62,259 bases of DNA from JAYKJB01 sp035284745 [NCBI: Candidatus Sericytochromatia bacterium] (lineage in GTDB: Bacteria; Cyanobacteriota; Sericytochromatia; S15B-MN24). The notes below the pieces were generated by a model. It worked only from the letters and a program-made list of their open reading frames with translations, searched no databases and was not told where the DNA came from. Within the stretch, counting starts at the first letter, position 1. Each line of letters opens with the position of its first letter. A program made the position numbers and the translations under genes. Shown here one piece after another: positions 9,425 to 18,518 of this stretch. The DNA lies in NCBI GenBank assembly GCA_035284745.1, contig JAYKIL010000001.1, forward strand, positions 1 to 62,259. The letters are read 5' to 3'.

Positions 9425-10421
9425 CTTTAAACGTCTCAAGGCGTCCGGTCAGCAGCAAATGACGGTTCCCCAAGGGGCGGTCAAGCCCCGTCACGGCGAT
9501 ACCGAGGCGCGCCTGACCCGCAGCCGGTGAATACCGATACACGTGCGCAGTGCCTGATGCCACCATCAAGCCCTTGGGTGTCTCAAAATCCATTAAGGGC
9601 AGGTAGATTCGCATCTCCTTTGAATCGGAGCTGCGGGGCATCTGGCCGCGAACCCGGGCCAAACCCGTGTGGTCAAAGCGCGTCTGCGTTTCAGCATCCA
9701 CATTACGCCCGGCATCCAAGCTCCAAGCCAAGATGGGCACGGTGCTTTCAGCCCAGACGACACCCATCGGGATTCCCGTGGCTTGCGTATTCTCCTCAGG
9801 GTCCTCCGTTGGGGAGCCCGAGGCGCCGAACGCGGCAGCCAGGCCTGCCACATACAAGCCCAGGTCGGCGTGCCGCAAACGCCACGTTTCGCTGAGGCCC
9901 GATACCTCTCGTTGCAGCCTGAAGTGTCCATAGCGCGTAAACAACAAATCGTCTGATGTTTTCGGAGTCTCGCGGGTGCTGAGAACAAAATAAGCCGACC
10001 CACTGATGGAAATGTCCAAAGGCTCGCCCGTCACGCGATAGGCGTCCGAAGAAAGCGGGTTAGATGCCTTGTCATCCGCGCGGGGCAGCGAGCTTGGGCT
10101 TGATGTCTCATCTGGTTCACCCGACGAACGAGCCCGTCCAGGGTCCGGACTGATTGGCTTTGGCGTGGGTGTCACTGGGGGAATAGGCGCCGGGGGCGCA
10201 GGCGTCGCAACAGGCGGGGGAGAATCCATTTTCGGGGGCAGAAGCACACGCGGGGTAGGGGTCGCCTGGGCGCCCTTAAAAGGCGTCGAAATGGCAGGAG
10301 GGGTGGGTACGGCACCAGACAGCCACCCTCCAGAAGCGTCTGTTTCGCACGCAGTCAGAGCGAAGAGCAAAGAGAATACCGACAAGCGCTCAATTTTCAA
10401 CACGCCATGTCTATACCGCAT
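9411..10421 (-). CDS. FlgE/FlgG-like flagellar hook-family domain on a lipoprotein
   Basis: A 336-aa protein with a signal peptide and lipobox (SVFSLLFALTAC), a proline-rich linker (residues 25-120) and a C-terminal domain that looks like a degenerate hook/rod protein. DISISGSAYFVLSTRE matches the family pattern of a G-x-G-F-F-V strand, LLFTRYGHFRLQREVSG matches T-R-x-G-x-F, and RHADLGLYVAGL matches G-x-x-V-x-G. It lacks the helical N-terminal rod signature. FliA-type sigma factor and CheA-like genes lie just upstream on the same strand, which supports a flagellar setting. A lipid-anchored FlgG-like domain is unusual. A GTG at 10436 is the alternative start. Confidence 0.6.
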   Translation of the reverse strand: MRYRHGVLKIERLSVFSLLFALTACETDASGGWLSGAVPTPPAISTPFKGAQATPTPRVLLPPKMDSPPPVATPAPPAPIPPVTPTPKPISPDPGRARSSGEPDETSSPSSLPRADDKASNPLSSDAYRVTGEPLDISISGSAYFVLSTRETPKTSDDLLFTRYGHFRLQREVSGLSETWRLRHADLGLYVAGLAAAFGASGSPTEDPEENTQATGIPMGVVWAESTVPILAWSLDAGRNVDAETQTRFDHTGLARVRGQMPRSSDSKEMRIYLPLMDFETPKGLMVASGTAHVYRYSPAAGQARLGIAVTGLDRPLGNRHLLLTGRLETFKDDGF

Positions 10422-10517
10422 TTTTTCCGTTCGCACCGAACTTAACCCGTCAATTTACGCCCGCGTCGAAAAGACCTGTCCCGTGCACGAGGCGGCAAAC
10501 AGAGCACGTGGCCGGGG

Positions 10518-11279
10518 CTAAGCGACAACCAATTGGTTGATTTTGGTGCGCAGCCGCCCCATGGCCTGCGCATGAAGTTGGCACACCCGGCTCTCGGTCA
10601 CGCCCAAAACCTGTCCAATTTCCTTCAATGTCAGGCCCTCGTGATAATACAGAGCCACCAACAAACGTTCGCGTTCGGGCAGCCAATCAATGGCTTGGCC
10701 CAAGATATCGAGCATCGATTCCTGATCAAGCTGGGCCGCCGGTCCCAAACGCTCATCAGGCAACGTATCCAACCAACTGACCTTGTGGCCATCATCACCT
10801 GCGGAAATCAGCTCATCCAGCGACAAAACGGGCGCGGTAATTTCAGCAAGGTTCTTTGGAAGGTCATCCACAGCAACCCCGAGACGCTGCGCAAGCTCGT
10901 TGTCGGTCGCGGTCCGCCCCAGAGAGTTTTCCAATTCCCGAACCGTCGCCTCCATCTCTTTGGCTTTCTGGCGGACAGAGCGGGGCAACCAATCCTGGGA
11001 TCGTAATTCGTCAATGATTGACCCCCGGATACGGCTCACCGCAAAGGTTTCAAACTTAAAACCTTTTTCTGGGCTGAAACGCTCGATGGCGGTAATGAGC
11101 CCCATGACGCCATACCCGAGCAAATCATCTGCATCGACCGTAGGGGGCAAAGTCACTGCCACACGGCCGACCACGTACTTCACAAGTGGCAGATACTCTA
11201 GCACCAACCGTTCTCGCGTCGCGAGATCGGGATTGGTAACGTACTGCTGCCAAAGATCAGCGGTCGATGAGGTCGTCAA
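10518..11279 (-). CDS. fliA: FliA/WhiG-family RNA polymerase sigma factor (sigma-28)
   Basis: A 253-aa alternative sigma factor with regions 2 to 4. Region 2 contains LVLEYLPLVKYVVGRV and DDLLGYGVMGLITAIERF, followed by the FliA-typical EKGFKFETFAVSRIRGSIID and LRSQDWLPRSVRQK. Region 4 contains LPERERLLVALYYHEGLTLK and an HTH around EIGQVLGVTESRVCQLHAQA. Family members transcribe late flagellar and chemotaxis genes. A TTG start at 11279 has GGAGA 7 nt upstream; the longer GTG start at 11306 has no visible Shine-Dalgarno. A small membrane-protein gene precedes it by about 60 bp and the FlgG-like lipoprotein follows. Confidence 0.92.
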   Translation of the reverse strand: MTTSSTADLWQQYVTNPDLATRERLVLEYLPLVKYVVGRVAVTLPPTVDADDLLGYGVMGLITAIERFSPEKGFKFETFAVSRIRGSIIDELRSQDWLPRSVRQKAKEMEATVRELENSLGRTATDNELAQRLGVAVDDLPKNLAEITAPVLSLDELISAGDDGHKVSWLDTLPDERLGPAAQLDQESMLDILGQAIDWLPERERLLVALYYHEGLTLKEIGQVLGVTESRVCQLHAQAMGRLRTKINQLVVA

Positions 11280-11337
11280 AATCTCGTCTCCACAACCAGG
11301 AAACACATTTTTGGGGGCAACGGTTTCACAAAAACCC

Positions 11338-11694
11338 TCATTCAGCGATCAAAGATTGCACGTGTTTGGCCGATGACTTGAAATCTAGGGGCTGGAAGGC
11401 CAAGGGCTCTCCCCCTATTTCCGGTTCAACCGAAGCCAGTCGAGGACCGCCCGGACGGTATTGAGTGTCTTCACCGACCGTAAAATCAACCCGCTCACCG
11501 CGAGGGTCTTCCTCCTCGGCCCGTTTCAATACCAATGCAGGCATCACAAACCCAATCAGAACCCCCGCAAAAGAGCCCATCAACCCAGCCACCACGCACC
11601 GGCCGACCATGACCTCAAACGGCACATTGATGAGAAAGCCGATGAACAGGGTGATCAGGCAGGCAGCGCTGCCGAAGATCCCGCCCCAACTCAT
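11338..11694 (-). CDS. Small membrane protein of unknown function
   Basis: A 118-aa protein with two predicted membrane helices near the N-terminus (around IFGSAACLITLFIGFLI and residues 30-55, GLMGSFAGVLIGFVMPAL) and a soluble, charged C-terminal tail of about 55 residues. The start at ATG 11694 is preferred over the TTG at 11709. No family was recognised. It is immediately upstream of the sigma-28-like gene and downstream of the CheA-like gene on the same strand, so a role in the motility locus is possible. Only the topology is supported by sequence. Confidence 0.6.
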   Translation of the reverse strand: MSWGGIFGSAACLITLFIGFLINVPFEVMVGRCVVAGLMGSFAGVLIGFVMPALVLKRAEEEDPRGERVDFTVGEDTQYRPGGPRLASVEPEIGGEPLAFQPLDFKSSAKHVQSLIAE

Positions 11695-11795
11695 TTCGAT
11701 ACGTCCCAACCTCGTGCTCCGGACGCCGCAACACTCCTTCGAGCCGCCGCGCCCCTGTTCTTATGTACCCGAAACCAACAGAAAGCTCAATGTCA

Positions 11796-11811
11796 TAAAC
11801 CTGAAGGTTTA
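11796..11811. promoter_or_regulatory. 16-bp perfect palindrome
   Basis: TAAACCT-GA-AGGTTTA is a perfect 7+7 inverted repeat in the gap between the CheA-like gene and the small membrane protein/sigma-28 operon. On the minus strand it lies about 58 bp downstream of a TATAAT hexamer (11874-11869). It could be an operator or a short 5'-leader hairpin. No binding protein can be named. Confidence 0.4.
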
Positions 11812-11881
11812 GACCCCAAGCGGTCGAGAAGGCAATAGAGCAGCGTCTAATGCTCCCAGACTGATCGCATTATAAACACGG

Positions 11882-13207
11882 TCACCCAACAGAATCGGTG
11901 AGCGGAATCCGAATATAAAAATTTGTTCCTTGACCTTCCACACTGTGAACGGCCAGTTCAGCCCCCAGGGCCTCCACGCGATGCCTCACGATATCTAAGC
12001 CAACGCCCCGGCCCGAAATATGGCTCACTTCAGCAGCCGTCGAAAAGCCCGCTTGCAAAATAAGATCGCTGAGCGCGTCGGTGTCGACCCCCTCCCCTTG
12101 GGTGTCTGACAGGCGGCCCATATCGATCGCCCGTTGACGAATCGCGCCGTAGTCGAGACCGCGGCCATCGTCTTCGACCCGCAAGTGCAGGCAAGAATTC
12201 TCCAACGCGACCGCCACCGACACACGCGCGGTCCGGGTCTTGGAGGCAGCGAGGCGAGTTTCTGGCCCCTCGATGCCGTGATCCATCGCGTTTCGAATTA
12301 ACTGCAGCACAATGTCACTCACACTGGAGGCCGTGTCTTGGGGCAGCAACAGGGCATCGGGACATTCGAGCCGCAACTCCACTTCTTTCCCGAGATCCGA
12401 AGCCAAGTACGCCACCAAGGGCTCACACAAGGCCAAAACCTCTCGCAGGTTCCGCTGAAACCGAACCCCAGTTCCATCGGGCTGGGGAAACGCCCCGTGA
12501 GGCTGGCTGAAAACCACCTCAATCGACTTCAATTCCGGCATCGTCATCAGGGCCGTGTGAATGGCCTCGGCCGTGGAAGAAGCCACCAATTCAAGCCTGA
12601 AGGTCTGCAGGTCGTGGGCCGCTTCAATGTCATCCAGCGAGGGATTCACGTTGAGGACCGTCCCAAGCAACTCAAGATTGGCAATGACCGCCAAAACCCG
12701 CGCGCTGCGTAACAGGCACGCGTCATCCAGTTCGACGCATACTTGGTACCTTTGAACGGGTGAATCGCTGCCTCCAGAGGAACTGCCCGGCCACAGTGCC
12801 TCCGGGGTCGACGGAGAGAAGGCAGCAGGCGATGCCTGTTCCTTGATGGCGTGCAACTCGAGCAATGCCGAGGAGAAATCAAGCCCGGACTCATTGGCAA
12901 GGTCCCCGAATGCCCGGGCGAGCAAATCCCACGCATCCAGCAACGAAGCAAAGATGCGGGCCGTGCGGGGCAGGCGCGTCTCTGACAAAAATTGGAGAAC
13001 GTCTTCCATCGCATGGGCCAGTTCAGCCAAGCGATGGTAACCCACGGCTGAGGCATTGCCTTTGAAACTATGGACCTCGCGAAACACGTCCGCCAAAGCA
13101 TCTGAGGCATCCGGATTCGCCACCAAACGCCCCAAATGCTTCGCCACCAGCGACAATCTGGCGGACGTCTCATCCAAGAACAAATTGCGATAATGAGCCG
13201 ATTCCAC
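11882..13207 (-). CDS. CheA-like histidine kinase lacking the CheW-like domain
   Basis: A 441-aa protein with an N-terminal Hpt domain (phosphoacceptor His46 in VHSFKGNASAVGY), a middle region of unclear fold, and a CheA-type ATPase domain. The N-box is IRNAMDHGIEGPETRLAASK with Asn306. The G1 box is VEDDGRGLD, and the G2/lid region reads GFSTAAEVSHISGRGVGLDI. The protein ends right after IRIPLT, where classical CheA continues into the CheW-like P5 domain. The phosphotransfer and ATPase parts look intact, so it may signal without docking to CheW-linked receptors. A GTG start at 13207 follows an AGGGTGG. It lies in the same run as the sigma-28-like gene. Confidence 0.85.
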   Translation of the reverse strand: MESAHYRNLFLDETSARLSLVAKHLGRLVANPDASDALADVFREVHSFKGNASAVGYHRLAELAHAMEDVLQFLSETRLPRTARIFASLLDAWDLLARAFGDLANESGLDFSSALLELHAIKEQASPAAFSPSTPEALWPGSSSGGSDSPVQRYQVCVELDDACLLRSARVLAVIANLELLGTVLNVNPSLDDIEAAHDLQTFRLELVASSTAEAIHTALMTMPELKSIEVVFSQPHGAFPQPDGTGVRFQRNLREVLALCEPLVAYLASDLGKEVELRLECPDALLLPQDTASSVSDIVLQLIRNAMDHGIEGPETRLAASKTRTARVSVAVALENSCLHLRVEDDGRGLDYGAIRQRAIDMGRLSDTQGEGVDTDALSDLILQAGFSTAAEVSHISGRGVGLDIVRHRVEALGAELAVHSVEGQGTNFYIRIPLTDSVG

Positions 13208-13340
13208 GCCACCACCCTAACTAAGCCCGCCGGCTGACGGCTTGCTATTCGCATGATACCCAGCTTCTGCAGCATTTCGACGCAATGCGTGATCTCACGC
13301 GCCATTGGGCTGTGCTATCATTGCCTCGAGGGCTCTCATT

Positions 13341-14312
13341 TTGGTACAACCGTTCACGTTAAAAGAAGGCATTGAGCACGTGATGCGACATGCCCGTTGG
13401 GTGTCGATCGAAAAACGGGGGATCGAACAGGCTGCCGACGAAATTCTGCGGCGGAAACTGTCGGTTCCCGGATGGAATGACCGCTGGCACTTTACCGAGG
13501 GCACGTGGCGAACCGCTCACTATCTGTTGGTGCTTGATGCGCTCAATTTTAGTTTTTGGGCCCCGGCTGGAACCACGCGCTGGGGCATCGAATACGAAGG
13601 AACTTTTCTTCGCGGATACTGGGCCTTGGCGGCGGCCCTGAAGCGGGCGATTGAATCCGGCCTTCCCCTGTACGAGGCCGAATTCATGGCCTCCTGCACG
13701 GCCGAACAGCTGGCGCAAATTCTTGCCGGTCAAGGGGAAATTCCGCTGTTTGAAGCCCGGCTCGCGCACTTACACGAAGTGGGTCAAACCTTGCTGGGTC
13801 GCTGGAATGGGCAGTTCGCGCAACTGATTGCGTCGTGCGAACAGAGCGCGGTCAAGCTTTCGCAGCGCTTGCCGCAGGAATTCCCTAACTTTTTGGACGA
13901 AAGCCCCTACCGGGGGCGCCACGTGCGACTGGCCAAACGGGCACAAATTTTGCCCGCCGATCTTTGGGGGGCCTTTGAACGCCAGGGGCTCGGCCAATTC
14001 AATGACATGGATCAGTTGACGGCTTTTGCCGACTACAAAGTTCCTCAGGTACTGGAAGCACTGGGAATCTTGCGTTATGCGCCGGCGTTGGTGGCAAAGC
14101 TCGAAGCCGGTGAGGAATTGGCTCCCCACAGTGAGGAAGAAGTAGAGATTCGCGCCGCGACATTGGCCGGCGTGGAAGAATTGCGTGACGCGCTGGCACA
14201 GCGAGGCCGTCCCCTCACATCCGTAGAAGTCGACTGGATACTCTGGGAACTGGGCCTCTCTGCGGATCAGCGCTTCAAACCGTATCATTTAACCCGCACA
14301 ACCGCTTACTGA
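13341..14312 (+). CDS. Queuosine salvage protein (DUF2419/Qng1 family)
   Basis: A 323-aa protein of the queuosine-5'-phosphate N-glycosylase family, which releases queuine from queuosine nucleotides for reuse. Recognisable parts are ARWVSIEKRGIEQAADEIL, NDRWHFTEGTWRTAHYLLVL followed by DALNFSFW, and the C-terminal DWILWELGLSA. The preferred start is TTG 13341 with GAGGG about 8 nt upstream; a longer ATG reading from 13305 lacks a clear Shine-Dalgarno. It is followed after 19 bp by tgt, the enzyme that inserts queuine or its precursor into tRNA, which strongly supports the function. Confidence 0.85.
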   Translation: MVQPFTLKEGIEHVMRHARWVSIEKRGIEQAADEILRRKLSVPGWNDRWHFTEGTWRTAHYLLVLDALNFSFWAPAGTTRWGIEYEGTFLRGYWALAAALKRAIESGLPLYEAEFMASCTAEQLAQILAGQGEIPLFEARLAHLHEVGQTLLGRWNGQFAQLIASCEQSAVKLSQRLPQEFPNFLDESPYRGRHVRLAKRAQILPADLWGAFERQGLGQFNDMDQLTAFADYKVPQVLEALGILRYAPALVAKLEAGEELAPHSEEEVEIRAATLAGVEELRDALAQRGRPLTSVEVDWILWELGLSADQRFKPYHLTRTTAY

Positions 14313-14316
14313 GTGA

Positions 14317-15582
<1,266 letters not shown>

Positions 15583-15617
15583 CCCCCTCGCCCCCCCCTG
15601 GCCTCGAAAAATATTGC

Positions 15618-15656
15618 TTGACAACGCACACTGCCGGGTATACAAAAAAAGTATAC
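15618..15656 (+). promoter_or_regulatory. Candidate promoter with paired GTATAC sites
   Basis: TTGACA at 15618-15623 is followed after 15 bp by TATACA (15639-15644), or after 17 bp by TACAAA. The −10 area is embedded in GTATAC-N7-GTATAC (15638-15643 and 15651-15656), two self-complementary hexamers joined by seven A residues, which could be an operator. The vWA lipoprotein gene starts about 100 bp downstream. Confidence 0.5.
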
Positions 15657-15752
15657 GATATCCCGGTGACGCGATTGACACTCACCGCGGCCCCGCGCGA
15701 GAAGAAAATCCGGCCGAGAGCAAACAAAGCCCTCAGCAACAAGGAGACCGTG

Positions 15753-17117
15753 ATGGCACAGCAATCCTACTTGATTCCCGTTGCATTGGCTTGCACGGTG
15801 GCCCTTTGCGGGTGTACGGCGCCGGGCAACGAAAATCCTTTGGCATCATCAAAAACCTCCCCGTTGAACGAAATGCAGAAACAAGCCATCGTGAATACAA
15901 GCAGTCCACTGATCGGGGTCGACGCTGCTTCGGCTATCAATCCGGCCCCGCCGCCTGGCGGCGCACCGATGCTTCCTGAAGCTGACGTGGGCTCGCCTAC
16001 CCAGGTGAGCGCTGGAGACCTTAAAGCCGGTTCAGTGGACGACAATGAGGCTTTTTCCAACTACTTGAAATATCTGCGGGCGTTCGATTGGAGCACGGCA
16101 GGGATGCCACCCCGCAAACTCGATGTCAGCGAAAGAGTCGTCATTCGCGTGGAAGACGCCAGTGAAAGGGTCGTTCCCGATGCGGAAATCGTGGTCGAAT
16201 TTATGCCGGACCCAATCGGCGCACAAGCTGATGGGGAAGCCAGCGCCGCCCCGGTGATGGGCCGGGCCGCTCCGCGTGAGGTTCTGCTTCGCACCTATGC
16301 GGATGGGCAGGCCCTGTTACACCCGTTGGCTGAGGCCATGAGCAGCGGCAGTTTCACGGTGCGCGCGAGCAAGAACAACGCGACAGGGCAAGCCACCGTG
16401 AAACGCGAAGATGACACCTGGGTGGTGAAGTTAACAGACGGCCTTGAACCCCAGCGCACGGCCATCCCGTTGGATCTTGCTCTTGTTATCGATACCACCG
16501 GCTCGATGGGCGGAGAGATCGCAAAATTCCAAGCCACGATGGAATCGATCATCCAGCGCATCAAAAATCTCCCCCAAAACCCGCAATTGCGCCTCGGCCT
16601 CGTCGCCTATCGCGACAAAGATGAAGCCTATGTCACCAAGATGAATCCGTTCACCGATGACGCCCAAGAATTTCTCCGCGCCCTGAATGACCTTTCCGCG
16701 GCAGGGGGAGGGGATACCCCAGAAGATATGGAAGCCGCCCTGAAAGACTGCGTTAACGGCTTGGCTTGGAGAGAGCAAGACGCCCTGCGGCTTTCTTTCC
16801 TGGTGGCGGACGCAGCCCCCCATACGGACTACCCCCAAAGCACCCCGTATACGGAGTCGCTGCGGATCGCCGCACGAAAAGGCATCAAATTCTACCCCAT
16901 CGGTGCCTCCGGCCTGGCCCCCGAGGGCGAATACGTCATGCGCCAACTGGCCCAATGGACCCGCGGACAATACATGTTCGTCACCCGAGGCGGCGATGAA
17001 AACAGCGGCGGCGGCGGCGCGGCATCAGCCAACGTCGAGCAATTTAGCGAAGGCCGCCTCGACGACATCGTCGTCGAACGCGTGACCCGAGAACTCAAAA
17101 AATACGCAGGAGAATAA
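15753..17117 (+). CDS. Lipoprotein with von Willebrand factor A domain
   Basis: A 454-aa protein. ATG 15753 has AAGGAGA upstream and gives a signal peptide ending in the lipobox LCGC (Cys21). Residues 25-110 are a linker. A beta-sandwich-like segment (residues 120-235) precedes a vWA domain with the MIDAS start LVIDTTGSMGG (Asp247), followed by RLGLVAYRDKDEAYVTK and GGGDTPEDMEAALKD, which supply the remaining metal-coordination positions. It ends with a Gly-rich loop and VVERVTRELKKY. This domain set suggests a surface- or periplasm-facing adhesion or assembly protein. A longer reading frame to 15225 overlaps tgt and is rejected. Confidence 0.85.
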   Translation: MAQQSYLIPVALACTVALCGCTAPGNENPLASSKTSPLNEMQKQAIVNTSSPLIGVDAASAINPAPPPGGAPMLPEADVGSPTQVSAGDLKAGSVDDNEAFSNYLKYLRAFDWSTAGMPPRKLDVSERVVIRVEDASERVVPDAEIVVEFMPDPIGAQADGEASAAPVMGRAAPREVLLRTYADGQALLHPLAEAMSSGSFTVRASKNNATGQATVKREDDTWVVKLTDGLEPQRTAIPLDLALVIDTTGSMGGEIAKFQATMESIIQRIKNLPQNPQLRLGLVAYRDKDEAYVTKMNPFTDDAQEFLRALNDLSAAGGGDTPEDMEAALKDCVNGLAWREQDALRLSFLVADAAPHTDYPQSTPYTESLRIAARKGIKFYPIGASGLAPEGEYVMRQLAQWTRGQYMFVTRGGDENSGGGGAASANVEQFSEGRLDDIVVERVTRELKKYAGE

Positions 17118-17163
17118 AAAACGCTTCAATGGGGACGAATTTAACCTAAAAACCAGTCAAGCT

Positions 17164-17181
17164 TTGCCTTAATTTAGGCAA
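17164..17181 (+). terminator. Weak hairpin after the vWA gene
   Basis: TTGCCT-TAATTT-AGGCAA forms a 6-bp stem followed by an A/T-rich but not T-rich tract. It may end the vWA transcript or sit in the leader of the subtilase gene. Confidence 0.25.
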
Positions 17182-17228
17182 TAATAAAAAGAGTATCCCC
17201 GCTATCACTTTTTCAGAAAGGAGCCAGC

Positions 17229-18509
17229 ATGCGAACAAAGCGCGTCGCTGCGCTCCTTTCTGCCGTTCTGGTGACAGCCGCCTGCCACGCCAGCCCGCTG
17301 TGGGCAGGACGTCCCGACGTGACCCCGCGTGGTCAAACACAGCAGCCCCGTCGCGTCGATCCGCATTCCGCGATCGTGCGCTGGAAGGCAAACAGTCTTC
17401 TCACATCCCGTCAAAAGGCCCTGGGAGGATTGCGCCTGGCAACCCGCCGCCAATTCCCGGCCCTCAATGCCACCAGTGTGGCGCTCTCGGCGGAACAAGC
17501 CCCCTCCAACATCGCCGGAAAGCTGATGGCCACAGGCCTTGTGGATTCGATTGAGCCGAATGGCATATGGCAACTCCCCGCCCGTCGCCCCTCCGTGCGC
17601 AGCCTTTCTCTCAGGATTCGCAACGAAGCCCCCCCGGATGATCCCGCGCGCGCGTGGGGACAAAAAAAAATCGGTCTAGAGGCTGTCTGGCCTTTTGTGC
17701 GAGGCGATCGAAAGGTTGTTGTCGCAGTCATCGACACCGGCGTGGACTTGAACCATCCTGATCTTCGGGGGGCCTTGGTGCCGGGGTATTCCACATTCGA
17801 TGAACCCGGTCCGCAAGATTACCAAGGCCACGGCACCCATGTCACAGGTATCATTGTCGGCCAAAACCAAGGTCGCCCGGGGGTTCGAGGCGTCGCACCG
17901 GGGTGTCGCGTGATGCCCGTCAAAGTGATGGGCCCCCGGGGCCGCGAGGGCCGCGTGGAAAACGTGGTGGCCGGGCTTCTTTGGGCCGTCGATCACGGAG
18001 CAACCATCGTCAACATGAGCCTGGGCGACGAAGGCACGAGTGCGTTATTGCGGGATGCGGTGCGCTACGCGCAGGAAAAGGACGTCCTTGTGGTCGCCGC
18101 TTCGGGAAATTTTGAGGAAGGACGCCATCGCAGCGCGAACACGATGAATTACCCCGCCGCATTTCCCGGCGTGATGGCGGTGGGAGCCACCTCCGACGAC
18201 GACCAACGGGCCGACTTCTCCTTCTACGGCCATTGGATGTCGATCGCCGCGCCGGGGGTCGAAATCTATTCCAGTATCCCAGCACAAGGCAATGAGTCAG
18301 GGGCTTACGAATACGAACAAGGCACCAGCATGGCAGCCCCTTTCGTTTCGGGTGTCGCAGCCCTTTTGCGCAGCCGCTTCCCTCAGTGGACGGCACGCCA
18401 GGTGCAGCAAAGACTAGAAAAAACCGCACAAGATTTCGGGCCCAGCGGATTTGACGAAGAATACGGGCACGGCCGCATTGATGCGCAACGCGCCCTGCTT
18501 GGCCCGTAA
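17229..18509 (+). CDS. Subtilisin-like serine protease (S8), lipoprotein type
   Basis: A 426-aa subtilase with all catalytic parts: Asp169 in VAVIDTGVDLNHPDL, His201 in GHGTHVTGIIVG, oxyanion Asn294 in ASGNF and Ser367 in GTSMAAPFVSG. The N-terminus is a signal peptide with a possible lipobox (VTAAC, Cys19). Residues 30-130 resemble an inhibitor_I9-type propeptide (SAIVRWKANSLLTSRQKA and IAGKLMATGLVDSIEPNG). AAAGGAG precedes the ATG. It probably acts in the envelope or outside the cell after autoprocessing. Ten bp separate it from the next gene. Confidence 0.94.
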   Translation: MRTKRVAALLSAVLVTAACHASPLWAGRPDVTPRGQTQQPRRVDPHSAIVRWKANSLLTSRQKALGGLRLATRRQFPALNATSVALSAEQAPSNIAGKLMATGLVDSIEPNGIWQLPARRPSVRSLSLRIRNEAPPDDPARAWGQKKIGLEAVWPFVRGDRKVVVAVIDTGVDLNHPDLRGALVPGYSTFDEPGPQDYQGHGTHVTGIIVGQNQGRPGVRGVAPGCRVMPVKVMGPRGREGRVENVVAGLLWAVDHGATIVNMSLGDEGTSALLRDAVRYAQEKDVLVVAASGNFEEGRHRSANTMNYPAAFPGVMAVGATSDDDQRADFSFYGHWMSIAAPGVEIYSSIPAQGNESGAYEYEQGTSMAAPFVSGVAALLRSRFPQWTARQVQQRLEKTAQDFGPSGFDEEYGHGRIDAQRALLGP

Positions 18510-18518
18510 TCGACCGCT

